Below are positions 1 to 7,127 of a stretch of DNA of 64,000 nt, one piece after another (within the stretch, counting starts at the first letter, position 1; each line of letters opens with the position of its first letter). The DNA lies in the NCBI RefSeq assembly GCF_030124145.1, contig NZ_JASKMS010000007.1, positions 186,001 to 250,000 of the forward strand, written 5' to 3'. This DNA is from Streptomyces sp. 378. GTDB lineage: Bacteria > Actinomycetota > Actinomycetes > Streptomycetales > Streptomycetaceae. The notes under the pieces are model-generated. The model was not told the DNA's origin, did not search any database, and saw only the letters and a list, made by a program, of their open reading frames with translations. Position numbers and translations under genes: made by a program.

Positions 1-69
1 AGCCGCACAGCACGGCCGCATGAGAGCGGCCCGGCCGTCGGTGTCATCACCACCAGCGACCGGGCCTGA
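1..69 (+). CDS. 3' end of an unidentified gene cut by the window edge
   Basis: The frame starting at base 1 is open to the left and ends at TGA 67-69, giving a 22-residue tail that ends VGVITTSDRA. Only this tail is visible, so no function can be assigned. It points the same way as the next gene, which follows after 78 bases. The call rests on an open frame over a short distance and could be fortuitous. Confidence 0.3.
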   Translation, partial: SRTARPHESGPAVGVITTSDRA

Positions 70-147
70 ACGTCCCACCAACGACGAAGCCCCCGGCTCA
101 CCTCCTACAGCGACCGAGGGCTCGTCATCTCAGAGAAGGAGAAGACG

Positions 148-669
148 TTGTCTCACCAGCTTAAGACCATCCCTGCCCTGGACACCACGCCGACCGGCCG
201 GGCGCTCCCGTTCCTCGTCGAGGAGCCGTGCGAGCACGTCGAGGACCCGGAGCAGGCCGCCCGCGTCGAGGTGGCCGTCGACCGGATCATGGGCGCTCTC
301 ATCGAGCACGGCCGCAAGTACACGGCGGAGACCCTGCACCAGGTCCTCGCCCGCGAGGCCGCCGAGCGGGACGCCGGACGGCCGGGCCGCCCCTGCGACG
401 TCTACGACTGGTGCGACGAGGTCGACACCCACGACGACCACTCCGGCCCGGAGTTCATGGTGCGGTCCTTCGACCAGTACGGCGAGCCCCTCGTGTTCGC
501 GTGCGTCACCGACGTCGGCGACGAGCCGCCTGCCGTGTCCTTCATGGGCGACGACCTCAACCCGGAGCAGGCGCGCATCACGGCCGCCCGTCTGCGGGAG
601 CTGGCCGACGCGATGGACGGCATGGCCGACACCGTCGAGGCCATCGAGCCGAGCAGCGCCCAGGCGTGA
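148..669 (+). CDS. Hypothetical acidic protein of the element
   Basis: This predicts a 173-residue soluble, acidic protein that I do not recognise. The start is taken as TTG because an AAGGAG ribosome binding site stands 6 bases upstream, and the frame has the third-position GC bias of a real gene. The middle (residues about 90-145) is rich in Asp and Glu; the C-terminal 40 residues are predicted helical (RITAARLRELADAMDGMA). No membrane segment or signal peptide is seen. It is followed by a hairpin terminator and lies upstream of the primase gene, so it is probably an element-specific accessory protein. Confidence 0.7.
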   Translation: MSHQLKTIPALDTTPTGRALPFLVEEPCEHVEDPEQAARVEVAVDRIMGALIEHGRKYTAETLHQVLAREAAERDAGRPGRPCDVYDWCDEVDTHDDHSGPEFMVRSFDQYGEPLVFACVTDVGDEPPAVSFMGDDLNPEQARITAARLRELADAMDGMADTVEAIEPSSAQA

Positions 670-693
670 CCAGTCCTCTCGGCCTCGTTGACT

Positions 694-716
694 CCGCCCG
701 GCTCGTGGCCGGGCGG
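694..716 (+). terminator. Hairpin terminator after the 148-669 gene
   Basis: CCGCCCGGC and GCCGGGCGG form a perfect 9-bp stem around a 5-base loop, 25 bases past the stop codon. There is no T-tract, which is usual for Streptomyces terminators. Confidence 0.5.
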
Positions 717-821
717 GGCCCGGGGCCCTGAACCTCCCCGCGGTCCGCCACCACCGCGCCCACGTCCCCCCTCTTCCGCAGGCCGCTCGCCTAACGGCCA
801 ACCAGCGAAACGGACCAACCC

Positions 822-1286
822 ATGACCAACACCTCTGGCCCCTTGGGGAACGGGCCCCAGGCATGTGGCAGCACGAACGCGACCATCACTCGGCTGCACC
901 CACGGCCGACGCAGCCTCGCGTACGAATCGCGGGCGTGGTCGTCGTCGACCTCTCCAGGCAGGTTGAGCGCGACACGCTCATGTCGTTCCAGCCGACCAT
1001 CTTCGTCCCCCCGGCCGGATACGCACCGGGTACGAACATCGAGGTCCACATCGGGCGGGCCGAGCGCGTGTACGAGGGAGACGCGAACCTGCGGGCGATC
1101 GTCGCCGCAGCCCACCCCGACACCACGATCGTCGTCAAGGGCCACGAGCCGGACGGAGTGGCGGAAGCGCAGCGGGTCCTCAGTCGCCTCGTAGGTGTGG
1201 TCCCGGGGCCCGAGCGCCTCGGCTGCGAGCGCGGCGCCTGCGAACTCCTTTACGGTCCCGCCGACATCGAAGGACCCCGTCGGTGA
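822..1286 (+). CDS. Hypothetical protein upstream of the primase-helicase
   Basis: This predicts a 154-residue protein with no family I can name. The part from about residue 36 on (IAGVVVVDLSRQ) looks like an alternating beta/alpha soluble domain. The ATG at 822 has no strong ribosome binding site, so initiation could be further in (GTG near 937 or ATG at 981). Its stop codon overlaps the GTG of the primase gene by 4 bases, so the two are probably translationally coupled and this protein may act with the replication protein. Confidence 0.55.
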   Translation: MTNTSGPLGNGPQACGSTNATITRLHPRPTQPRVRIAGVVVVDLSRQVERDTLMSFQPTIFVPPAGYAPGTNIEVHIGRAERVYEGDANLRAIVAAAHPDTTIVVKGHEPDGVAEAQRVLSRLVGVVPGPERLGCERGACELLYGPADIEGPRR

Positions 1287-3964
1287 CAAACACGAACCAG
1301 CAGCCGCTCACCGCATCGCCCGAGGTGGTGCGCGAATACCTGACGCACCTGTTCGGCGACTGCCCCGGGCTCCTCAGCGTGTGCTCGGACGTCGACGGGT
1401 GGGTCGGCCGGCGCTTCGCCACGGACCCGGACGGCATCGCGGCGGCGGTCCAGTACGCCGTGACGCTGGACGGCCGTAGGGCGAAGGGTGTCTACGTACA
1501 GAGCACCACGCTGCGCGAGCACCCCAGCAAGGGGCGGGGCGGCGAGGACCTGACCCTCGGCCTGACCCACCTGTGGGCAGATGGCGACTTCGGCACCGTT
1601 GGCCACAAGCCTGGCCCCGACGACCTGCCCGCACCTCCCGACGCGGACGCCGTCGCCAAGGTCGTAGCGGAGTCCGGATTGCCGCAGCCGTCCGGCTGGG
1701 TTCACACCGGGGGCGGATGCAACCCCATTTGGCTGCTCGCCGAGAACTACCTGATCCGCGACGAGGAAGACCGGACACGGGTCAAGACGGTCACCACCGG
1801 GGTGCAGGCGATCCTCGCCGCGGAAGCCTTCCGGCACGGCTGGTCCTGGGATGTCGAGGTGGGCAACCTCGACCGCCTGATGAAGATCCCCGGAACGGTG
1901 AACCGCAAGGAGGGCATGGAGCGCCCGACTGGCCACATGCCGGGCACCGGCGAGGTGTTCGACTTCGGGACTCTGGCAGCGCGCATCGAGGAACTCGTAC
2001 CCGCGGCCCGCGAGCTGCTGGCTCAGGCTGCCCGGGAGAAGCAGGAACGTAAGGCGCAGCGGACCGGCGTGGCAGTGCCTCCGCCGCGACGGGAGCGCCC
2101 GGCCGGCCTGCGGAGCGGGGACGGTCCTCTCGATGTCCTCGCGGACATGCTGGAGTTCCGGGATGTGCTGGAGCCTGCGGGGTTCACGTACGTCGGGCAG
2201 GGCGGGGACGGGCGGCAGAGATGGCGGCGGCCGACCGTGGCCGGGGACGCGCCGAGCAGCGCGTACAGCCTGCTCTGCGACGACCACGTAGCCGTGAACT
2301 GGTCCGAGCGCGCCGACCTCCCGGTTGGGGCGCAGCCTGCCGGACGAAAGCTGACCATCGGCACGCTGTATGCCCACGTGAACTACGCCGGGGACGCGGC
2401 CGAAGCTGCGCGCGACATCATGCGGGCGGCCAGCGGACGGGGCGCAAGAGGCGCGGCCCGGCACCTCGCCCCCGGAGTACTGGCCGAAGTCCAGCGCCGA
2501 TGCCTGGCAGACGCCACGCGCGACCGAGACGAGCACGAAATCCTTCAAGCCCTCGCCGACGAAGACCCGTGGGACGGCCCGCAGGACGAACCGCCCACCG
2601 AGCCGGAAGGCGTACCCGAGGTACGAGGCCTCATCCCAGAAGCCTTCTGGTCGGCGCGGCCCGAGCTACGCCACATCCGCCAGGCCGGGCACTCCCGCAG
2701 CCGGTCCGGCGACGTCGCCCTGCTCTCCGTGCTCACCCGCCTGTCAGCCCTGGTCTCGCACCGCATCCGCGCGGACACGGGGGTTGCCGACCTCGCCTCA
2801 CTCAACCTGTTCGGCGGGATCATCGGCCCGTCCGGCATCGGCAAGTCATCCGGGGTCGGCGTCGCCAGCCGCCTCCTACCCGCACCCGCCAGCCTGGACA
2901 TCCGCGACGGCCTTCCCATCGGCTCCGGCGAGGGCCTGGCCGAGGTCTTCATGGGTGTCGTCGAGGAGGAGACCGGCGAGGTACGCAAGGGGCGAGGCGG
3001 AACCGAGACGCCCGTGACTGTGCAGGTTCGCAAGCAGGTCCGGCACCACGCGTTCTTCTACGTCGACGAGGGCGCCTCCCTCACCCGCCTCACGAAGGAG
3101 CGGTCAGGGTCGACGCTCGGCGAGACGCTGCGCAGCGCGGCCGTGGGGCAGACGCTCGGGCAGACCAACGCCAGCAAGGACACCAGCCGGTACATCCCCG
3201 GCGGCTCGTACAGCCTGGGCCTGCTGGTCGGCTTCCAGCCGGAGACCGTAGCCCCGCTCTTCGAGGAGGTCGCCGAGGGCACGCCGCAGCGGTTCGTGTG
3301 GGTGCAGGTGATCGACCCGGCGATCCCGGACGAACAGCCTGAATGGCCAGGGGAACTGACCGCGTGGCAGACCGCGGGTTGCGTCGCACCCGGCGACGAA
3401 GCGAGCGGGCCCGTGCTGGTCACCTTCGACCCGGCCATCAAAGCGGAGATGCGGGCGGCTGACCTGGCCAAAGCGCGAGGGCAAGTGAGCCCGGTCCTGG
3501 CGAACCCGTTCGACTCCCAGGCGCCCGTGATGAAGGTGAAGCTCGCGTCGCTGCTGGCGATCCTCGCCGGCCGTCGGCACGTGAACTCCGAGGACTGGCG
3601 GCTTGCCCACCTGCTGTGGACGGCCTCGTGCGAGACCCGCGACGCGGTCATCGAGTACGCCGAGGTGAAGAGGCGCGCGGAGCAGGAGCAGCGCACCAAG
3701 GCCCGCATCGAGGAGGAAGTGCGGCTGGAGGGCGCCAAGCAGGCGGCGGAGGAGAAGCGAGCCGACCGGGCCGTCGAGCGTCTCGCCCTCCGGCTGGCGA
3801 CGCTCACTCGTGAGAAGGGCCCTCAGACCCGCAAGCAAGTACGTGGCCGTGTAGCCGGTCGGGACAAGCGCTACCTGTCTGATGCGTTCGCCTACGCGGT
3901 TCTGCGCGAGTGGGTCGTCGAGGAGGACGGCGGGTTCCGCCCTGGTCCTGTCCCTCCGTCATGA
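1283..3964 (+). CDS. Plasmid-type replication primase-helicase
   Basis: This 893-residue protein is likely the replication initiator of the element. The N-terminal half resembles RepE/RepB-type archaeo-eukaryotic primase domains: an acidic LWADGDFG around residues 95-105 and the conserved NLDRLMKIPGTVNRKEG near residues 195-212. The C-terminal half is a P-loop helicase-like domain of the DUF3987 kind, with Walker A GPSGIGKSS (about residue 516) and a Walker B-like FFYVDEGAS (about residue 592). The tail from residue 790 is a charged helix ending in a winged-helix-like segment. It starts at GTG, overlapping the preceding stop codon. G-tract repeats lie directly after the stop. The replication role is inferred from domains and context. 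Confidence 0.8.
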   Translation: MTNTNQQPLTASPEVVREYLTHLFGDCPGLLSVCSDVDGWVGRRFATDPDGIAAAVQYAVTLDGRRAKGVYVQSTTLREHPSKGRGGEDLTLGLTHLWADGDFGTVGHKPGPDDLPAPPDADAVAKVVAESGLPQPSGWVHTGGGCNPIWLLAENYLIRDEEDRTRVKTVTTGVQAILAAEAFRHGWSWDVEVGNLDRLMKIPGTVNRKEGMERPTGHMPGTGEVFDFGTLAARIEELVPAARELLAQAAREKQERKAQRTGVAVPPPRRERPAGLRSGDGPLDVLADMLEFRDVLEPAGFTYVGQGGDGRQRWRRPTVAGDAPSSAYSLLCDDHVAVNWSERADLPVGAQPAGRKLTIGTLYAHVNYAGDAAEAARDIMRAASGRGARGAARHLAPGVLAEVQRRCLADATRDRDEHEILQALADEDPWDGPQDEPPTEPEGVPEVRGLIPEAFWSARPELRHIRQAGHSRSRSGDVALLSVLTRLSALVSHRIRADTGVADLASLNLFGGIIGPSGIGKSSGVGVASRLLPAPASLDIRDGLPIGSGEGLAEVFMGVVEEETGEVRKGRGGTETPVTVQVRKQVRHHAFFYVDEGASLTRLTKERSGSTLGETLRSAAVGQTLGQTNASKDTSRYIPGGSYSLGLLVGFQPETVAPLFEEVAEGTPQRFVWVQVIDPAIPDEQPEWPGELTAWQTAGCVAPGDEASGPVLVTFDPAIKAEMRAADLAKARGQVSPVLANPFDSQAPVMKVKLASLLAILAGRRHVNSEDWRLAHLLWTASCETRDAVIEYAEVKRRAEQEQRTKARIEEEVRLEGAKQAAEEKRADRAVERLALRLATLTREKGPQTRKQVRGRVAGRDKRYLSDAFAYAVLREWVVEEDGGFRPGPVPPS

Positions 3965-4178
3965 GGGGGGACACGAGGGGGGGACAAGGGGACGGGGGGA
4001 CGCCGTTTGTCCCCCCTCCCTCCCTCTCCCGAGCATCAAAGTGGTTCCGTAGCGGAACTATTGCTCACGCAAGTAACCGTTTGACCAGCGCAAACAGAAG
4101 ATCAAGATCAATAACTTCTCGACTCGCGTACCGCGCGAGACAGGGGGGGACAAACAGCGTCCCCCCTGTCCCCCCCCA
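3964..4178. repeat. G-tract iterons and dyads after the primase gene: candidate origin
   Basis: Non-coding spacer with two clusters of the motif GGGGGGACA and its complement TGTCCCCCC (3965-4017 and 4142-4177). Between them is a locally AT-richer stretch (about 4026-4125) holding the perfect dyad GTTCCG-TAG-CGGAAC (4044-4058). The right cluster forms a hairpin, CAGGGGGG with CCCCCCTG. Iteron-like repeats beside an AT-rich segment, directly downstream of a replication gene, are typical of origins. The same structure could instead end primase transcription or bind a repressor of the following small-gene operon. Confidence 0.45.
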
Positions 4179-4194
4179 GAGACAGGAGAAGTAC

Positions 4195-4440
4195 ATGTCG
4201 GACCTCATCCCCGCCGCACCCGGCTGGTACCTCAAGGCAGACGCAGATCTGACCCCCGTCGTCGCCTGGCAGCCCGGCACGCAGTACACATCCGACGGCG
4301 TGGCCCCCGCGGTCCTGCTGCCCTACATCGCGAACGGGCCCGGCCTGGCCCCCAGCCTCGTGCCTGCTGAGTCCTTCGAACGAGTCGAGTGGGAGGTCGT
4401 CTACCTCCCCAACTACGACCCGGGCAGCCCCGATGAGTAG
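4195..4440 (+). CDS. Small hypothetical protein, first gene of the WhiB-like operon
   Basis: This predicts 81 residues with several Trp and Tyr (PGWYLKAD, VVAWQPG, VEWEVVYLP) and an acidic C-terminus. The ATG at 4195 is preceded by GACAGGAGAAG, a good ribosome binding site. I know no family for it. The beta-rich, hydrophilic composition suggests a small soluble domain. It overlaps the next gene (ATG at 4433) and begins a run of five or six tiny overlapping genes. Confidence 0.65.
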   Translation: MSDLIPAAPGWYLKADADLTPVVAWQPGTQYTSDGVAPAVLLPYIANGPGLAPSLVPAESFERVEWEVVYLPNYDPGSPDE

Positions 4441-4714
4441 CCACGTCGAGGAGCAGGTACGGGCCCGGATCGCCGCCGTGCGAGCCAAGGCCGAGGCGGA
4501 CCGGCGGCGCCGGCAGGAGTTGGCCGAGGCCCGGCAGCACGGACTCGCCGCCCGGCACGCACAGAAGCTCCAGCGGCAGGACGGCCGTGGCGCCGACGAG
4601 GACGACCAGGACGGCGAGCAGCAGGACAGCGACACCGTCGACGGGCCCACAGAGTTCCGGCCGTCGACCGGCGGCGGGTCAGCAACCGCAGAGAGGACAA
4701 CCCCATGTCCCTGA
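4433..4714 (+). CDS. Small highly charged protein
   Basis: This predicts 93 residues. The N-terminal half is a long charged helix (EEQVRARIAAVRAKAEADRR), probably coiled coil. The second half is acidic and low complexity, rich in Asp, Glu, Gln and Gly. The ATG overlaps the previous stop region by 8 bases. Function is unknown; it may bind a partner through the helix. Confidence 0.55.
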   Translation: MSSHVEEQVRARIAAVRAKAEADRRRRQELAEARQHGLAARHAQKLQRQDGRGADEDDQDGEQQDSDTVDGPTEFRPSTGGGSATAERTTPCP

Positions 4715-4845
4715 ACGTGATCTCGATCGGTCTCCACAGTGTGGCCGCCGTCCTGTGGACGGTGGGCGCGGTGAAGGGCTGGCGATGCTCGCCGACGGCT
4801 CGGGCGCGTGCGGCGCGGCGGGCCAGGCGGGCGGCCCGAGCGTGA
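4705..4845 (+). CDS. 46-residue membrane peptide
   Basis: A short frame begins with ATG at 4705, preceded by GAGAGGACAA, and overlaps the preceding gene by 10 bases. It encodes one hydrophobic segment (residues 5-24, including SVAAVLWTVGAV) followed by an Arg/Ala-rich basic tail, the pattern of a type II single-span peptide. Tandem overlap with its neighbours supports it, but its length makes the call tentative. Confidence 0.45.
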   Translation: MSLNVISIGLHSVAAVLWTVGAVKGWRCSPTARARAARRARRAARA

Positions 4846-4923
4846 CTGTGTGGGTTTGAAAACTGGACTGGGTTGGCTCCGGTGTGGGTGTTGGCGGGTG
4901 TGGCGACAACAAGGAGGTGGACG

Positions 4924-5094
4924 GTGAACGGATGGACCTTTGCGGCGGTGGCCGTGGTGTGTCTGACGGTGGGTTTCGTCGCGGTCGTGTGGGCGGCTGT
5001 GAGGGCCGGTCAGGTGTCGGGGCGGGGTCGTGGTGGCTCTGGGCTGTCTGCGGCTGCGGAGCGGGCGCGTAGAGAGCGTGAGGGCCGACTGTGA
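4924..5094 (+). CDS. 56-residue single-span membrane protein
   Basis: GTG at 4924 has a strong AAGGAGGTG ribosome binding site. The product has a hydrophobic span at residues 5-25 (FAAVAVVCLTVGFVAVVWAA) and a basic Gly/Arg-rich tail, probably cytoplasmic. A longer in-frame start at 4873 has no good binding site. The stop codon overlaps the GTG of the next gene by 4 bases, indicating translational coupling. Comparable tiny membrane proteins occur in actinomycete transfer operons, but I cannot name a family. Confidence 0.6.
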   Translation: MNGWTFAAVAVVCLTVGFVAVVWAAVRAGQVSGRGRGGSGLSAAAERARREREGRL

Positions 5095-5273
5095 GGGCGC
5101 GGGTCCGGAAGGCGGGCGGTGCCCTGTTGCGGGCGCGGTCGGAAGTGCTGGACGCGACCGGGCTCGGGCTGCTGGCCACGGCGGCATTCACCTGGTCGAC
5201 GACCGCGGGGTTCGTCGCGGCCGGTGTCGCGGTCCTCGGCCTGAACTGGCGCCTCAACGAGGGTGCCGAGTGA
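5091..5273 (+). CDS. 60-residue small membrane-associated protein
   Basis: It starts at GTG 5091, overlapping the preceding TGA. The N-terminus is basic (VRARVRKAGG), followed by an amphipathic stretch and a hydrophobic segment (residues 35-52, TTAGFVAAGVAVLGLNW). Its own stop overlaps the GTG of the WhiB-like gene by 4 bases. Function is unknown; coupling to the regulator suggests co-production. Confidence 0.6.
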   Translation: MRARVRKAGGALLRARSEVLDATGLGLLATAAFTWSTTAGFVAAGVAVLGLNWRLNEGAE

Positions 5274-5572
5274 GCGGCGGCCGCAACCTCGCGGGTGCCC
5301 GGCCGGCGTTGGCGCTCGGGATCCCCGAGTTCGTGATGGATGCCCGGGAGCCGGTGCCGTGCCGTGTGGATCCGGACGCGTGGTTTGCGGAGGGGCTGCG
5401 GCAGTCGGACGCCGAGGCGTTGTGCGACGGGTGCAGCTACCTCGACGTCTGTGAGGCGTTCGCTCTGGAGCGGCCGGAGCTGTTCGGGGTGTGGGGTGGG
5501 ACGACGCGGCGGGAGCGTGAGCGGCGGCGTCGTGTTGGCTCGGTAGTGGGGGTAGGGGCAGTGGCCTCGTAG
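5270..5572 (+). CDS. WhiB-like (Wbl) iron-sulfur regulator
   Basis: This 100-residue protein belongs to the actinobacterial Wbl family, [4Fe-4S] proteins that act with the principal sigma factor at promoters. All four cluster cysteines are present: one in PCRVDPDAWF (about residue 32), then CDGCSYLDVC (C-x2-C-x5-C, residues about 50-59). The family turn GVWGG follows (residues about 70-74), then a basic RRERERRRR segment for DNA or sigma contact. GTG at 5270 overlaps the preceding stop. Wbl proteins are common on actinophages and plasmids; here it probably controls element genes. The family is clear, the targets are unknown. Confidence 0.88.
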   Translation: MSGGRNLAGARPALALGIPEFVMDAREPVPCRVDPDAWFAEGLRQSDAEALCDGCSYLDVCEAFALERPELFGVWGGTTRRERERRRRVGSVVGVGAVAS

Positions 5573-5580
5573 CGGGGAGG

Positions 5581-5616
5581 CCTCGAGGTGTGTAGCGGTC
5601 GCTACGCGGCTCGAGG
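5581..5616 (+). terminator. Nested hairpin after the WhiB-like gene
   Basis: CCTCGAG (5581-5587) pairs with CTCGAGG (5610-5616), and inside them GTAGCG (5592-5597) pairs with CGCTAC (5600-5605). The two-part stem lies 9 bases past the stop codon and probably ends the small-gene operon. Its symmetry also fits a regulator binding site upstream of the gene at 5693. Confidence 0.5.
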
Positions 5617-5692
5617 GGTGGGGGTCTGAGTTCGACCCGGGCGGCAGTGTGCCGTGCCGGTTACCGGTAGAACAGGTCAAGGAGTAACGGTC

Positions 5693-6412
5693 ATGGTGAA
5701 GATCACTGAGGAGCAGGTTCGGCGGGCTGAGGTGAACGCGGCCGAGAAGGAGCAGGTGCGTGACGGGGCTGCGGCGGAGTTGGCGGCCAATCCGTACAGC
5801 GAGTTGTGTGCGCAGCGGTTGACGCAGGAGGCGCGGCTTGCGGCGCAGTTCCGGGCGAACGCGACGGAGTTGCGGGCGGCGTATGTGGCGCAGGTGGAGG
5901 AGGAGAAGCGGCGGAAGTCGCGGCCGGAGTTGGAGAAGGCTGCGGCGGGGGAGATCAAGGCGGCGGGGGTCGAGTTGGCGGAGAGGCGGCGGGCGGTTGT
6001 CGAGGCGGTGGAGCGGGCGCAGGAGGTGCTGGTGGGTGTGTTGGCGGCGGGGGTCGAGTACAACGCGGCGGTTCAGTCTCACGCGGATGTGTTGGCTGCG
6101 GCTGGGCTCGACGTTCGTGGGGGCGAGTCGGGTGGTGTTCGTACGGTGCTGGGTCGGTGTGTGGTGAAGGTGCAGGGCCGGGAGTACGACGAGGTGTCCC
6201 CTGCTGGCTTGGGCGGGTGGCTGGTGCATCGGGTGGTCGAGTCCCGGTTGGGGAGGTTCAACGACCTGGTGGTGCTTTTGCAGTGGGTGGCTCGGGCGGT
6301 GGAGCAGGATTCGCCGGCTGTGGTGGCGGAGGTGTCGGCGCCGGGGCGGGTGGAGCAGCCGAGGGCGCCGCGGGCGCTGAACGCTTTTCAGGCGTTGCTC
6401 GGTTCGAAGTGA
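5693..6412 (+). CDS. Coiled-coil hypothetical protein
   Basis: This predicts 239 residues, soluble and strongly helical. Residues 1-120 are a nearly continuous charged helix rich in Ala, Glu and Arg, consistent with a coiled coil. Residues 120-215 look like a compact domain (VLGRCVVKVQGREYDEV, then helices), and the tail is Pro/Arg-rich. The ATG at 5693 is chosen over an in-frame start at 5654 because AAGGAG stands 8 bases upstream. A strong hairpin follows the gene. In phages, proteins of this shape upstream of the tape measure can be scaffold- or tail-related, but nothing here proves it. Confidence 0.65.
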   Translation: MVKITEEQVRRAEVNAAEKEQVRDGAAAELAANPYSELCAQRLTQEARLAAQFRANATELRAAYVAQVEEEKRRKSRPELEKAAAGEIKAAGVELAERRRAVVEAVERAQEVLVGVLAAGVEYNAAVQSHADVLAAAGLDVRGGESGGVRTVLGRCVVKVQGREYDEVSPAGLGGWLVHRVVESRLGRFNDLVVLLQWVARAVEQDSPAVVAEVSAPGRVEQPRAPRALNAFQALLGSK

Positions 6413-6432
6413 AGCCGGCTTCGTAGGGCGTG

Positions 6433-6464
6433 GCGCCCGGTGTCCCTTCGGGGGTGCCGGGCGC
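6433..6464 (+). terminator. Intrinsic-type terminator
   Basis: GCGCCCGG (6433-6440) and CCGGGCGC (6457-6464) form an 8-bp GC stem followed by TTTCGCGTTT, closest in this window to a canonical intrinsic terminator. It separates the coiled-coil gene from the tape-measure operon, which therefore probably has its own promoter in 6465-6545. Confidence 0.65.
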
Positions 6465-6555
6465 TTTCGCGTTTGTGTGAATACACCAATGCAGCGCCCG
6501 TGTTTCTGCATGTCGACTTGCATGCCTCCTTACGATTCTTGTAGGAGGTCCACAA

Positions 6556-6777
6556 ATGGTCATACGAGAACTTGCCGAACTGCCCCCGCGGAAGCGGGCC
6601 ACGGTGCTGCTGGCGATGGGGGTGCCGACGGAGGAGATAGGTCCCGAGGTCGGGGTGTCGGGCAGGACGGTGCGGCGGTGGCGTCAACGCCCGGAGGTGC
6701 GGGCGGACATCCGCAGGGTGCGTCTGCGGCTTCTGGACGGCGCTGTGACGTCCGTCCGGACGGGTGGCGGGGAATGA
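6556..6777 (+). CDS. Small HTH protein, resembling phage small-terminase or transposase HTH domains
   Basis: This predicts 73 residues with a clear helix-turn-helix (LLAMGVPTEEIGPEVGVSG, then TVRRWRQRPEV), the homeodomain-like form common in phage small terminase N-termini and transposases. The ATG has a strong TAGGAGGTC binding site. The stop overlaps the next ATG by 4 bases, making it the first gene of a coupled trio ending in the tape-measure-like gene. It could be an autoregulator. A true small terminase would be larger and sit beside a large subunit, which is absent here. Confidence 0.65.
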   Translation: MVIRELAELPPRKRATVLLAMGVPTEEIGPEVGVSGRTVRRWRQRPEVRADIRRVRLRLLDGAVTSVRTGGGE

Positions 6778-7127
6778 GCCGCCACAAACCGCGCAGGGCC
6801 CGCAGGAGGCAGCGGGAGCGGGACGCCGGGGTGTTCCTGAAGTTCGACAACGCGGGCGACGCCAGGGTTCGTCTGGAGGGCATCACGCGGCGGGAGTACG
6901 AGCGGGTGCAGACGCTCGCGCGGGCCGGTGACATCCACGACCCGTTGATCATGAAGTTCATTCGGGCGTTCGCCCGGCAGGTCGGGCACGACATCGACGC
7001 TCACCCCGAGGGGTGGACGGACGCGGCCACGATCGAGTTCCTGCGGTGGCTGGAGTTCGTGCCCGAGGGCGAGTGGACTGCGCTCGACGACGTCGAGTTC
7101 GCGAGCCTGGCGGGGGGCGGCTCGTGA
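6774..7127 (+). CDS. Hypothetical protein immediately upstream of the tape-measure gene
   Basis: This predicts 117 residues. The N-terminal 20 residues are very basic (RHKPRRARRRQRERD), the rest acidic and helical with several Trp. ATG at 6774 overlaps the preceding stop and its own TGA overlaps the next GTG. In tailed phages the gene or gene pair directly before the tape measure encodes tail-assembly chaperones; size and position fit that role, but no sequence signature confirms it. Confidence 0.6.
   Translation: MSRHKPRRARRRQRERDAGVFLKFDNAGDARVRLEGITRREYERVQTLARAGDIHDPLIMKFIRAFARQVGHDIDAHPEGWTDAATIEFLRWLEFVPEGEWTALDDVEFASLAGGGS

Noticed and set aside
5615..5645. A tRNA-like arm, GGGTC/GACCC with a 7-base loop containing GAGTTCG
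   Set aside because: The loop is TGAGTTC rather than a T-loop, and no acceptor, D or anticodon arm can be folded around it.
6750..6800. Programmed -1 frameshift joining the HTH and basic proteins like phage tail chaperones
   Set aside because: The zero-frame codons (GGC GGG GAA TGA) do not form a usable slippery heptamer; the ATGA overlap explains the layout.
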